Assembly (NCBI RefSeq): GCF_037975245.1
Contig: NC_092577.1
Coordinates: 24,859,398 to 24,923,397 of the forward strand
Direction: 5' to 3'
Length of the DNA: 64,000 nt
Origin: Apostichopus japonicus
Lineage: Eukaryota > Echinodermata > Holothuroidea > Aspidochirotida > Stichopodidae
The notes under the pieces were generated by a model. That model was not told the DNA's origin and made no database searches. It worked only from the letters and a program-made list of their open reading frames with translations. Below, piece by piece: positions 24,501-35,886 of the stretch (position 1 is its first letter; every line of letters starts with the position of its first letter). Made by a program: the position numbers and the translations under genes.

Positions 24501-26459
24501 TACATATTGGCAGAAGTCAAAGCTTATTGGCATTCGCAAAGGTCAAAACGTAATATCAGAAAAGCCTATATTTCCAAAACCATAACATCAACAGAGATCA
24601 TATTTGCATATGATATCAAGTAATCATTGACACTTTGCTTTCCTCTTTGTAGACACCAATTGGCAACACAGTCATTGAAGATCCCAGGGCCATGCTTAAA
24701 GTGAAGTTAATGGAGGTAACTGACACACACAGTATACATATCTCACTTCATAGCATAGAAAGTACATTACTATACTGGTACATAGTTCTGAGATATCACA
24801 ATTATTTTCTCATTAAATGTTCCCATCTGTCATAGTAACCAAGGCACTTATTGAAACATATATCATAACATTACTAGTAAGCTTGCCACATTGATACTCT
24901 GTCTGACTGTCTACTGTACATGATAGTTGACTTTTTCAGAGTCCAAGCAAAGTCCAAGCCGTACAATTTGTTAGTAGCACAGTATCAGTGTGATAAACAG
25001 AACACTTGTCACACATCTATGTGAACTACATCATTTGCTATAAACTTCATGTTTATTGCTGCATGATTTCATTCTTATCCCATCCCCACCCCAGCCAAAA
25101 AGGCTATTGTCACTTAAGAAGATGTAAAGTATAATAAAGAGATAAGTAGCATATTTGCAACAAGGTAAAGTTGTTATAAACAGAAGTGTTGAGGGGATGT
25201 TGCATTGAAGACCATCACACTCAGCATGACTTGACAAAATGATGATGGTTGCTTAATTATGTATTTTCTATGGGGGCAATAGCATATTTTGGTGACGAAA
25301 GTTTATCATAGGGCTTTCCTGTACAAGTTCCCTGTAAATGTAATCAATGAGAAGTAGCAGGGACTTTGGGATTTGCCATATAAGCAAAAGCTAATTGCAG
25401 TTGTTAAGATGTGTCTGCATGGGTCAGTATGACACCTGCTCCTGCTCGTAATTACAGTAACTATATCTGAAGAAGGGAATCTGGATAAATGTCATATTTG
25501 GTGTGGTTGTAGGCCTGCATTTTAGAGAACAAGAATTCTATTGTTTGTAGTGGAAGTCAAAGGTCTTTTAAGGTCAGCAGAGGTCAAATATCATTTGGGG
25601 TGAAATTAGGCAAATTAATGATAGCCTAAGACTAAAGGAAAGCCACAATGAAAATAAATAACGTTATGAAATGAAGAAAACATTTAAATACATACAAAAA
25701 CTCATAGAAAAAGAAGTGGACTGGGAAAGCAGAGCTTTAATGACCAATCCCCCTTTAAAAAGAAAAATATAAAGAAAGAAAAACAAAACAAGTTGTTTCT
25801 ACTTTCTACGCCCAATAATAGGCTTTAATCCAAAGACAATGAATCAAAACGTTATTGGCTTCTCATTTATATCTCAATTGAAAATTATTCAGATGTTATG
25901 AAACAAATTATGTGTGGTCCAGTACCAGAGGTAGATGCGGATCAGGTCTACAACCTATTTACAGTAGACTTTTCTCCAGAGGGAAGCAACGACAGAGAGG
26001 GGGAGGAAGCATCAAACTTCTCTTTCTTGATGTGGCTTCAGGAGATCAGTGAAGGAAGTGAGTGGTCCATTTTATACAATGCATGAAAGTGTCAATGTGA
26101 ATTCATGACATGTGCAAAACTTTGAAATCATTGTTTCAAGGATTTCATTTCTTTACTTGAACAAGGTAAATGATGTAATTGATGCATATTTAACTGTCTG
26201 TATTAATTTTGTTTATTTTTCTTTTCTGCCAGAGCACAACACAAGTTTGCCTGATTTCCTCCAATGGTTGTCTGGTGCAAGACGTTTACCACCAGGGGGG
26301 TTTTCCGTCGCACCAAGAATAAACTTCTGTGCATCGGATAGGCTACCTGTGGTTTCCACATGTGCCTTGATGTTGACATTGCCCCGTCACCTCAACCAGG
26401 AGGACTTTAGAGACATGATGTCTTTGGCAATGACAGCTGTTGACTTTGCTGTACTTTGA
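15565..26459 (+). CDS. HECT-type E3 ubiquitin ligase (G2E3-like), spliced
   Basis: Exons read from motifs and GT/AG sites: 15565-15938, 16700-16895, 18022-18196, 22187-22276, 22488-22638, 23619-23921, 24653-24715, 25893-26058, 26233-26459. The HECT domain starts in the fifth exon (INKWLQRKSFYIQ) and continues with LKFLGEDGEDGGGLTREL. It ends with LPVVSTCALMLTLPRHLN, whose Cys fits the thioester-forming catalytic Cys. Upstream exons (VYLFGADETKRP, FQFVRVVRGDI, HGWTGVAVKHPAGQGAVYV) match the N-terminal part of G2E3-like invertebrate proteins. Phases agree from exon 4 to 7, 2 to 3 and 8 to 9. Joins 1-2, 3-4 and 7-8 do not agree, so small exons are missing from this model or the copy has indels. 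No stop lies inside any exon. It would attach ubiquitin to an unknown substrate. Start ATG is the first in the first exon, 83 bp inside the left TIR boundary. Confidence 0.75.
15939..16699 (+). other. intron 1 of the HECT gene
   Basis: Begins GTATGTGG after AAATG and ends in TTCTTTACAG. The flanking phases do not match, so a short exon may be hidden here. No motif recognised. Confidence 0.45.
18197..22186 (+). other. long intron of the HECT gene with AGGTCA-type repeats
   Basis: Starts GTAAGTTG and ends TTTTCAAAG. It holds scattered (A/G)GGTCAAAGGTCATT-like words (for example near 19718 and 20398) and two related segments of a few hundred bases (see the repeat at 21015). A possible short exon at 19069-19107 (after AAG, before GTGAGT) has only weak support. 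Confidence 0.5.
21015..22030. repeat. duplicated intronic segment, two diverged copies
   Basis: About 21020-21410 and 21720-22020 share, in the same order: aacctttgca(c/t)tcatgatgg; a TG-rich run; cctgtggttg; ggtcatttcagga; attgtttgtcaaatcaca; aagtatgttgtacac; gcatttttgcat. The copies differ by many substitutions. An old local duplication within the HECT gene intron. Confidence 0.8.
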
Positions 26460-28420
26460 GTTATATCTCATGTTGATGTCTTTTCACTTATTAAGAGAAA
26501 ATTTGTACACATAGTTTACACTGTTCTTATCAATCATTCGCGTGCTACACTTGCCCATTGAATGTATGTTTCTATTTCTGTCTGTCTGTGTGTTAGTATG
26601 TGTGTTAGTAGGTGTGTATGCGTGGATGGGTGAGTGGATGTATGCGTGTATGTATGTATACACTGATGCATACAACATAAATGTGCAGAAAAGGCCACAC
26701 CTTGAAAGATGGAAACCTAATATCAAAGTTTTAAGTTATAGTTCGTCACTTTGCACACATTACCAGTGATATATGGGTCAATGGTAACTTAAATGTTGTC
26801 TCAAGTCTGATATTACATTGAAGTATGATGTGATGTTGACTTAATGTATGTTTTTGCCCCGTGCTTCTTTTCCATGCATATTTCAACATATGCCGATGCC
26901 ATTATTTATTTGGCCTTCGCAGTTGTGACTTTCAACTTTTAATATAGGCAACACACAAAACAAAGCCACCGTTGTGTCAGTTGATGCTCTTGATAGAATT
27001 ATCCGATATTAATATTCGAGTTAGTTTTGTGAAACTGCAGAAGATGCTTCTCCTGCAGTTTGTAATGGGTCATGATGAATATCGATAATAGTGTTACTTG
27101 AACAGTAGTCTATATAAGGGTTCATGAATCTGGGATCGCCTTCTGATTCGTTGTTTGAAAATACTGAGCTTTTAACTAAGCATTAAAAGTATTTGGGGGT
27201 TGTTATTGTATTTGGATATCACAGGTTATCTGGAGTGAGCTTATTTAACTACAGAACTTGTGACATGTGGCTTCCCCACACTTATTGCAAAATCTTGTTG
27301 CATTTGGTAGATAGTTCACATTATGTTAGTGGGCAACAGTTATTGCTGTATATGGCCACTGTATTTCTTACTGTCCAGTTTGCCAATTATTTGATTTGCT
27401 GCATGGCAAGTAACCACATTCAGGGTTTTCATTTTTTCATTATACACTTCCAACACAGAATCTAACACCATAAAACATGTTTTATTATCAAATATTTTGC
27501 ATGCTAGATTCTTTCTTACCATTTTGTCAGTATTTCATAATGTATACTTGCCAATACTTACCACTGTATTCAATATCAAAAAGAGTGCTGTTGTGCACAG
27601 TGGCACAATAAATCTTTGTCTTCTTACTTGGCAGTGAAAAGACACATACTTTGTTTCTTACAAATAAAGAACACAAGAAGCACCTTGACGATAACTTGCC
27701 AGTACAGAAATTATTTATTTCCTGTCAGTTGATTACATGTATTCTTTTCTTTTAATATTTGATGACCTATATTGCACATAAGAAAGTTTGTAACCATGGA
27801 GATGTCGAAATATCCCATTAAAGAACATTCCATTTTGTTTAAATCATTTTATAGTTATTTTCTTACTTTCTTATTTCCTTTATACTTACTTTCAGTTTTC
27901 ATTAACAATGTGATACTGGGGGTGGGTGGGGGCATATGTTGACCTGCCAATAAATTGTACAACGAAGAACACATTTTTGTTTTCAATTATTTAATAAATG
28001 TTGAAGCAGTGTCAAATAAGGCACATACATACCCCAAAATGAGTATTAATGTATAAAGTCTCCACCTTTTGGGGTTGAGATTAACATTTAAATCAATATG
28101 AGGTTACCAATAGAAAACTAGTACAAAAATAAAATAAAATAAAAACTTTAACATCGTTAACAGAATATTACAAAGTTTATATTGTCCACTAACCAGTATG
28201 CAGGTGCACATGGGGTCATATGTAGTAATGATGGTTGGCTTCATATGGCAAACATCCAGCATGCTGGTATGAGTTCAATTTAAAGGTATGAGTTCAATTT
28301 AAACATGTGAGTATAATGAAATTTGTTGAATTAAAATATAAAAAAAGGCTAGCCTAACAAGCTGCATTGAAGGTTAATTTAATTTTGAGCGTGTCTTTGG
28401 ACAAATTCACAACACTGACG
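26460..28420. other. spacer between the convergent HECT and integrase genes
   Basis: No further coding exon recognised. A TG-rich stretch lies at 26575-26660. An AATAAA at 27607-27612 is a possible but distant polyadenylation signal for the HECT gene. The short open frames have no motif. Confidence 0.45.
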
Positions 28421-28693
28421 TTAAATGTGTACACCATTCTCACCATCATCCTCCAATACATCCAAATCCTCAACAAATTGAATTGCCTCATCATCTAGAT
28501 CAACCAGACACTCAGGGACATCAACATTGTTATTGGTTTGTAGTTGTGGAATAGGACCATCATCATCAATGCCGTATGCTGTGAAGTTGTGTGGAAAGGC
28601 ATTTCTTGAAAGAAAACCTTGTGTATATAGCTGAAGAGGTGTCAGACCTTCCGTCCTAAGGATATGGTTGTTCCACTGAGAGACAAAGAGCTG

Positions 28694-28708
28694 CAGAGAT
28701 CTATTAAT
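28694..28708. repeat. target-site duplication (3' side) of the Tx1-like LINE
   Basis: CAGAGATCTATTAAT here and at 33603-33617, one copy on each side of the LINE and both inside the integrase coding frame. An exact 15-bp match. Confidence 0.95.
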
Positions 28709-28871
28709 GCTTTTTACGTGACCCGCCATGCGGGATACAAAACGTCACGGCCAAACGGCACTACCGAACCATCCCATTCTGACAAACGAAACTAAGGTCT
28801 AGCGAGCCAAAAAAACATACGCCCGCCGACCTGCAGAGACAAAACGCCCAACCCCCTCCCCACTCAAACAT

Positions 28872-31800
28872 TCAAAAACGTACACAAGGACGACCCGCAC
28901 GCAGCGAAACGAAAAACCCCTCCCCAGCACACCAGCGTCCAAAAAAGGCAGCCCCAGATAAACGGCGAAAATCGCCTTCAATCTGAAGGCGAATGTCAGA
29001 CTTCACCGCCTCCAGGACTGCCTGCCAACTGGCAAATTTCCCCCTAAAAACCAAATTACATCTATTCCGCCAAACATGTTTTTTTACAATAGAGCAAACA
29101 AAAATGATGCGGTGCAACACAGCTACCGAACAAACTGGAGGGTCTACCCCATATAAAATAAAGCCCTGCCCTACCGACCATGAACGGTCTCCCGTAACAC
29201 GGTCGGCCCAGGTCTGGAACCACTCCCATAAGTTGACTACAAAGTAACAATGCCAAAAAACATGAGCAGTACTCTCTAAGCTGTCACAGCCGGTCCTAGG
29301 GCACAGTCCATCACCCAATCGCCAATGATATCTTTTTAGGTTGGTCACCAAGGCACCGTGTGCAACTCTCCATGCAAGATCACGGAGCCTGCAACCATTC
29401 AGCCTTCAATGCACCGAACGCCATACTTCTGCAGAATGACGTCCCTGGACAAAAGTTGCATTCAAGGCCTTATCCCTCAACGAACTGTGAACGAGGGCCG
29501 GCTGTGACAGGTCAACAGGGGGCAACTCAATCAGCGCGGAGCAGATGACACGCACCGCCCTGTTTGGAGTACTACTATGCGGTTCTCTGTTGCTAAACAG
29601 CGCCGGGACCCATCGACGCAGGTGCAAACCGCCCCAAAAACGTACAAAATATGAACAAGGCAACCCTGGGTCAGTTACCGCTACAAACAACTGCTTAAAT
29701 AACAAAAAGGTCAATTTACTTCCCAGATGAACCACCCCTAGTCCCCCCTTCTCCAGTTTTTGGTACAATACCGCCCTCTTGACAAGCTCTGTACCACCGG
29801 ACCATATGAATGAAAAAATCGCCCTCTCCAACCGTACCAGGACGCGACGCGGAATAGGATACACCGCGCCAGGGTACCACAAGATGGGCGAAACGAAACG
29901 ATTAATAACAGTGACTTTCCCCAAGATCGAAAGCCAGCGGGTGCCAAAGGTTTCGAGTCTGCTCTGAAATACCTCAGCCCTCTCGTTCCAGGTGACATCA
30001 CAAGGTGCATCGTAGCCGAACCATATACCATTAATTTTGATATTCTGATCCGACCACGACGCACCGAATGGTAAGTTTCTGTATCTCCAGCTACCAAGAC
30101 GAAGGCCCTTTGTCTTTTCTGGATTCAACTTCGCCCCGGTAGCTCTCTCAAAAATAGATAGATCCTGCGAGAGTGCGCGAAAGGAGCCGAGACTCGAAAC
30201 AATACATGTCACGTCATCTGCATATTGAGCGCATTTCACTTTGGCACCCCCTGGCACAACGAATGGAACAAGTTTGGAGTCCCTTTCCAAAAGACGAGAG
30301 AGGGACTCGCTAAACAAAACATAAAGTAATGGAGACAGAGGGCACCCCTGGCGCACCCCCCTCTCTACGTTAAAAACCTCCGAACAAAACCCATTTACGA
30401 TAACAGAACTGAAACTTTGTTCATACAAAACAGAAATCCATTTACGAAAATTTGGGTGCAACTGAAACGTCTCCAATACATTCATTAAAAAACCGCGATC
30501 CACCATGTCAAAGGCCTTCTGCTGGTCCAGAGACACCAATGCACATGGCAGATCACGCTCAATAACAAAGTCGGTCAAGTCGCGCATCAACCACAAGTTC
30601 TGCTGGATGCAATGACCCTTCACTGCACAAGTCTGGAGATCACCAACAAGATGCGGCATAGCCAGTGCAAGGCGGTTGCACAAGGCCTTAGCCAGCAACT
30701 TGTAGTCCACATTTAACAAGGTGATCGGACGCTTGGTATGGGGATCCAAGGGGTCCCCAGACTTTGGCAGCAAAGTAATCATGCCCAGACGTTGACTTTC
30801 GTTTAACAGTCCGTTTTGGAAGGCGTCTTCGAAGACGGCTCTGATGTCGGGTCCTATTATTGCCCAGAAGGTTCGGTAGAACTCCCTCGGAAGCCCGTCC
30901 GAACCCGGGGACTTGCCATTCATCATCTTCGAAAGCGCCTTCCAAAGCTCAACAGTGGTTATTTCGCCCCCCAAAATATCATTGACATCGTGGGGAACGG
31001 TTTTTGAGATTCCCCTCAATAAATCGGCCTGTGCCGACAAGTCGACATTGCCACGCGTAAATAAACTCGAATAGTACTCTTTATATACGCGGACAATGCC
31101 GTGAGGGTCACTAACCACGGTCCCATCAGTAGCGCGTACAGACGGGACGCGTCTGGCACCTGCCGATGAGCTAACGGACTGGTAAAACCTCAGTGAAGGG
31201 CGCTCCTCGGCTTCCACCGCTTCGACACGGGCCCTGACGCGGGCACCGTGGTACTTTTCATCGAGATAAGTCTGCAAAGCGATGACAGCCAAAGGGTCGC
31301 CAAACTTCACCTCCGCGCACAGCTTCGAGAATTTTTCTCTTCGACGCCGTGCGCGGGTCACGCAATACTGAATTGCGTAGCGTTTGATGCGCAACTTGAC
31401 CTCATCCCACCATTGGGATGTAGAAGCAAAGGCCGGCTTCAATGTTTGCCATCCTTTGTACCTGGTCTCGAAACCCTGGCGGAACTCTGCCTCGCCAAGA
31501 ATCCGACAGTTAAGCTTCCATAGGCCCCGCCCGATGGGGAAAATGGAAGGCAAAACAAAACGTGCTACTACAGTGTCATGGTCAGAGAGCGGACAGCTGA
31601 GCGTCTCGCAACCCGAAAATGTAAAACTTACGGGCGCATACACTCGATCTATCCTGGAGGCATCTTCTCCGTTAGGCCTCACCCACGTATACACCGTACT
31701 ACACGGGTGCATATGCCTCCAGACATCGGCTAAAAGGTGTGCCGAAGTGAATCTGTCCAATTCTGTGATCCCAGCGTCGGAACTTGCAGACACAGAAGTT

Positions 31801-32282
31801 CCGAGTCTGTCAAGACCCGAGTCTGGGACACAGTTAAAGTCTCCGACCATGACACACGGCGCACTACCAGGAACAAAGGAAGGCAGCGTGTTAAAAAAAT
31901 CTCGTCTAGCAGAAGGCCGATTGGGAGCATACACATTGCAAATGGCGATGTTACCCTGTGGATACTTGAATAGAATGCAAACCAATCGGCCCTCGTGATC
32001 CGTCTCCACCCTAGTGGCACAACCCGCCTGACGAGCTGACAGAAGGATGACAGTGCCACAGGATGAAGACGAACCAAACGAAGCATGCAGCTCACCACCC
32101 CACTCATAAGCCCATAGAGGGACATCTTCTTCCAAAATATGTGTTTCTTGCAGGCAAACGCAGTCGACCTCCATTGATTTACAATATTGGAAAATGCGAC
32201 TGCGCTTGCGATGATCCCTCATGCCATTCACGTTCAAAGTGGCAACTGAGAATGTATGGGCCATGAGAGGGCAATGGGGCAA
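28872..32282 (-). pseudogene. LINE ORF2: endonuclease-reverse transcriptase with one nonsense codon
   Basis: One frame of about 1136 codons. An APE-type endonuclease at residues ~10-240 has NVNG, LQETH (~45), GDFNC (~148) and SDHD (~234). RT covers about 470-760, with KSPGSDGLPREFY, LVSLDQQKAFDMVD, GVRQGCPLSPLLY and YADD (687-690). A C-terminal cysteine-histidine motif reads CPRTGCDSLESTAHVFWHC. The only break is a TGA at 29406-29408 after residue 958, where the copy at 7057-8950 has Ser (TCA) instead. Beyond it the same frame stays open to 28872. The protein nicks DNA and copies the RNA at the nick; the truncated product would lack the C-terminal zinc motif. Confidence 0.92.
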
Positions 32283-32284
32283 AA

Positions 32285-33332
32285 CTACGCCGACGACGAT
32301 TCTGTAAGCTTCAAGCGCGCTCTAGACGACATATCGTCGTCCGAGTCGTCACTTGAGGCCGACCTTTTTAGAGAGGGTTCCCCCATCTCGTCGTACCAGC
32401 TCGTCCCAGTGGCACGTTTTGGCTCGACGATCACCGAGCCCCCGGAGTCGCTGTCAGACAGAGCCTCCGGAGACCCGATGACCACCGAGTCCCCGGAGTC
32501 GCCGTCGGACAGAGTCTCCAGATCTGGCGACACCGGCGGCGGGCTGGGGACGGAACTGGACGAGTTGATAGGGGAAGCTGGTGGAGACTTTCTCGGTGCG
32601 GGCACGGGGTTGGGGTCTGCAACTTCAAGGGAGGGTGAACTAGGTGCATCCGGCCCCCCGTCTTTGCGTGGAGCTTCCTCCGAGGCAGTAGGTGCGCCAG
32701 AACTTGGCGCCTTTGATTGACCCCCACTCTTTGTCATAAAGACATAAGAGGAGGGACAAGCGCGAAAAACATGCCCCTCCTTCCCACAGAGTGAGCACAC
32801 AACTTCGCTTGGGTAAGCAGAGGTATCATGCCCAAGACGAAGGCAGCGCCCACACTTTTTGTTTGGGCAGCCCTTGGCTTCGTGCCCGGTCTCCCCAGGT
32901 ACGGGGCTGACCGGGGTATCGCACGTGAGCTTTATGTCCGGCAATAAAAAGGAAGGAGGGAATGTCCTGCTTGAGGTCGATCCGAACCTGTCGGTGCCCG
33001 TTCAACACCCCAGGGGCCTGTGCGTACGAGCACATTTTGATGCCCTTGACAGCCCCAAACCGACCTAAAACAGTTGCGACAAGTTCCTGACGCACCTCTA
33101 GTCCTACGTGGATGACAGTTACCCATACGGAACGCTCGTACGGAGTAACTGTCAAACCTTCAACCCCACTCAGCAACGCGACACCCTTCTGCCGGGTCAC
33201 GTCACTTGTAAAACGTACATCATAAGTATTACGACCCTGGAGAGCTTGCAACGCATCAACCTCTCCAGGCACAACAACACCCTTACTCTTTAAAAAAACT
33301 AAAAACTTGCACCGGTGGAACCGCTTGTTCAC
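32285..33332 (-). pseudogene. LINE ORF1: zinc-knuckle nucleic-acid-binding protein, frameshifted
   Basis: Two overlapping frames: 33332-32826 (N-terminal half) and 32944-32285 (C-terminal half). The N-terminal part looks like an RRM-type fold (VWVTVIHVGLEV, VATVLGRFG). Near the join it passes from HVRYPGQPRT to TGHEAKGCPNKKC. This needs a one-base shift, so one indel probably separates them. Knuckles CGRCLRLGHDTSAYPSE and CSLCGKEGHVFRACPSSY follow, then a Ser/Pro/Asp-rich tail. In the family ORF1 coats the element RNA. The ORF1 stop lies next to the ORF2 start at 32282. Confidence 0.8.
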
Positions 33333-33602
33333 CGGTGAAGGTTAACTTAACAATTTTGGAATCACGGCGCGATGCCATGATACCGAAGGTGGCTGGGCCA
33401 CAGAGGAGTAACAAAACAAACTAAAGATAGGTTGGATAAAATACAATATACGATGACTATATACGATAACGATATACGATATACGAACTGGCGCACACCC
33501 GCCTGGCGGGAAGTATAGCACAGTACAGTGAAAAAACAGTTATCAGATGTAGAGCGAGAGCGAAAAACACGTCTGCACTCCACGAAAGCCAACTGTCAAC
33601 TT

Positions 33603-33617
33603 CAGAGATCTATTAAT
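33603..33617. repeat. target-site duplication (5' side) of the Tx1-like LINE
   Basis: Same 15 bases as at 28694-28708. The integrase reading frame runs through it (codons for INRSL on the minus strand). Confidence 0.95.
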
Positions 33618-33689
33618 ACGAGGCAGAAACACAGTCTGAAGAGCTAGAATGCGGATAAACATATCAGTAAAGTTTGCAAGACTGGTTTC

Positions 33690-34245
33690 TATTATATTTT
33701 TAATTTAAAGAAGATTAGGACACATATGTCTTCTAGAACTATGAGTACATTGGTTCATTCATTCATTCAGAGCCATTTGGATTATTGCAATAGTTTGCTC
33801 CATGGTATCTGATTCAGAGACTGCAACGTCTGCAGAACAGCGCAGCCAGGCTTGTTGTAGACTGCTATGACTTCAACACACCATCGTTGAGTATCCTCCA
33901 TTCTTTGCACTGGTTGCCTGTTGAATTCAGAATTAAGTTCAAAGTACTGCTCCTGGTATATAAGTGCATTCATGGAATGGCACCCGCCTATTTGTCGGAC
34001 GATCTGTCCTTCCAGGTCAATACTCGTTATACCTTGCGTTCTAGCAATACACTCACTCTCACTGTTCCCAGAACTAAACTGAAAACCCCAAGCTCTGGAA
34101 TGGTGTACCCATATCTGTGCGGAGTTCTCCCACTCTCATTCAGTTTAAGTTGGCTTTCTATTAGGGTTGTACAGCGCTATTGAATACTTCGTAGATTTTA
34201 GCGCTTTATAAGTTCATTTTTTATTATTATTATTATTTCGTTATC
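33690..34245 (+). mobile_element. L2/CR1-like LINE 3' fragment
   Basis: Plus-strand translation gives the end of a CR1/L2-type RT: SHLDYCNSLLHGI, RLQNSAARLVVDC and LHWLPVEFRIKFKVLLLVYKCIHGMAPAYL, with small frame breaks. It ends in a TTATTATTATTATT tail, typical of the group. 5'-truncated at the RT C-terminal part. It sits in the integrase exon in the opposite orientation, between EDW and the next codons. No clear target duplication found. Confidence 0.85.
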
Positions 34246-34619
34246 TCTGTTAAATAAACCAGTCTTCCATTTGAATGAAAAGTGCCCTAAATGACTGAAG
34301 GCATGTTATGTAAACATCCCTCCATAAACGTTCAATTCTTTGGTTGTGAACTGAGCGACCTGTTATAACACTGCCTTGTCCTGTACCTCTTCTTTCAAGC
34401 ATGGCCCTTGCTACCTCAAAATTTTCTGATCCGTAGTCACATCTAATTCTTAAAGGAAGACCATACTCTGCCACTGCTCTCTCAAATAACTGCAGCACTG
34501 TTGCAGCCCTATTGTCTGTGTTACACTGTAGAAACACGACTGTCCTAGAGAACCCATCTTTACAGCCGTGTATCACAAAGCGCCAGGGGTTTATTAATTT
34601 ATGGTTGCCGTCAATGTGC

Positions 34620-35362
34620 CTGCACAAATAAAAGAGAAAAGAAGTATGAATATAGAAGTATGAATAAGATACTGATGGTCTATACCATTTAATCTAGTAT
34701 GACAATTACATTTTAGCAAAGTTACTTGTCAACTTTCACAAGACTCCATGTTCCTCTGTTTGACTCAGGTATAACCATAATGACATCGATGTAGGCTATA
34801 TGAAAATGTTTAATGCTGAGCCACATTGGATTGGACTAGTCTAGGGCACTTAAATAGAGACTGAAACAGGAGTTGTTTTATCCATACTTCATTAAGAAGA
34901 GACTGTCCTGTGAACTAACGGGTAGCCCAATGCTACGTCTCAACATTAGAATTCCATTAATTTTGAGTACACATGCATAGGAGTTGTGAGGGACTTTTAA
35001 GATTTGACATATTACCAAAGATTTACAGTATTTACCAGACTTCACCCTGGTTACATAATACATACTGTGTGATTTAAGAGTATACCAATTTGCTTTACAA
35101 GATACCTAGAACTGCAGTCTGATAACCTGTATTGGATAAAACAGTTGGCTTTTACATACGTACAAAAAGGTTCACCACCCAACATAAGATAATGGAATAG
35201 AGTCTGGAATTTAGGACTTATTTCAAATACTATATTGTGCAATGACAGTATAACTATACTTTTATTGGAGAAACACATACTTGCCAACCTACAACATTCA
35301 AAAAGATTTGATGACTATATAGCATGAATGTTTTCTATTTGCATCATTCTTTATGTACTTAC
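34620..35362 (-). other. intron of the integrase gene
   Basis: On the minus strand it starts GTAAGTAC and ends TTTATTTGTGCAG. Splicing restores the W-H-I-D-G-N core exactly in frame. No other feature. Confidence 0.8.
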
Positions 35363-35886
35363 CAGAGAAAGTTTGGAGATGGAATATTATATGTTCGTCT
35401 AATAATAGAATGTCTCCTTCTCATTGCGACGCCAATAGGATGCACTCTCTGCAGACTTTCCCTAATCCTAAATACTTGGATGTTGTGGTGGTTTTAACCA
35501 ACTGGCATGCCTAATTCATGCCGTATGTTTCGTATGGAACGGGCTGAAACCCGTAGAAGTTGGGCTATCTTTTCCCAACTGAATCCTAAGTTTCATAAAT
35601 ATTCTAATTGCTGCAGAGTTACAAGTAGCTTTGGTCTGCCTGGACCTGGTCTGTTTTCAGTTGGACATACAAATGATGGTGGATTTAGCCTGGCTTGAAA
35701 GTGAAGTTGCAAGTGCTCTAGCCTAGCAAGGATTTGCTGTAAAATTTCCACCATTTCATAGAGAGCATTGCTTAGCTCAGCAAAGTCCCTGGAATGGACT
35801 AACCAGTCCTCGGCTTGCAGCGCTAGCATTTGCAGAGAATCCAAGAACTCGATGCCATGTCGATGATTCTGTTCAATTTCATTCAA

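Larger units (their letters stand above)
28709..33602 (-). mobile_element. Tx1-like LINE, full-length insertion
   Basis: A 4.9-kb non-LTR retrotransposon inserted in the integrase gene with a 15-bp target duplication. Minus-strand order: 5' UTR (33602-33333), ORF1 with zinc knuckles, ORF2 with endonuclease and RT, and a 3' UTR from about 28871 to 28709. Conserved phrases such as KRPITLLNVDYKLLAKAL and the multi-knuckle ORF1 place it with the L1/Tx1 group. A degraded sister copy is at 7057-8950. ORF1 is frameshifted and ORF2 has one premature stop, so this copy is not autonomous, but it is recent enough for a perfect target duplication. Confidence 0.93.
28421..35886 (-). pseudogene. rve-type DDE integrase/transposase gene, interrupted
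   Basis: On the minus strand, exon 1 (35886-35363) has a Glu/Leu-rich helix, then RPGPGRPK and a helix-turn-helix-like NLGFSWEKIAQLLRVSARSI segment. It ends at W (TG|GTAAGT). Exon 2 starts at 34619 after TTTGTGCAG; phases agree and give WHIDGNHK. The core has Asp in HIDGN, Asp in RCDYGSEN (57 residues between) and Glu in NQRIERLW (34 between), the D,D,E of retroviral-type integrases. The frame continues at 33670-33603 (ILALQTVFLPRINRSL) and at 28708-28421 (QWNNHILRTEGLTPLQLY), ending in an acidic tail. Breaks: TGA at 35593-35595, TAA at 35494-35496, an L2/CR1-like fragment after EDW, and a Tx1-like LINE inside the INRSL codons. It resembles, from memory, the integrase-core proteins common in invertebrates and fish. 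Probable transposase of the 23-kb element. Confidence 0.85.

Noticed and set aside
31384-31998. 204-codon plus-strand frame
   Set aside because: It lies opposite the LINE endonuclease gene and is its shadow.
32256-32720. 154-codon plus-strand frame
   Set aside because: Antisense of the acidic/Ser-rich ORF1 tail.
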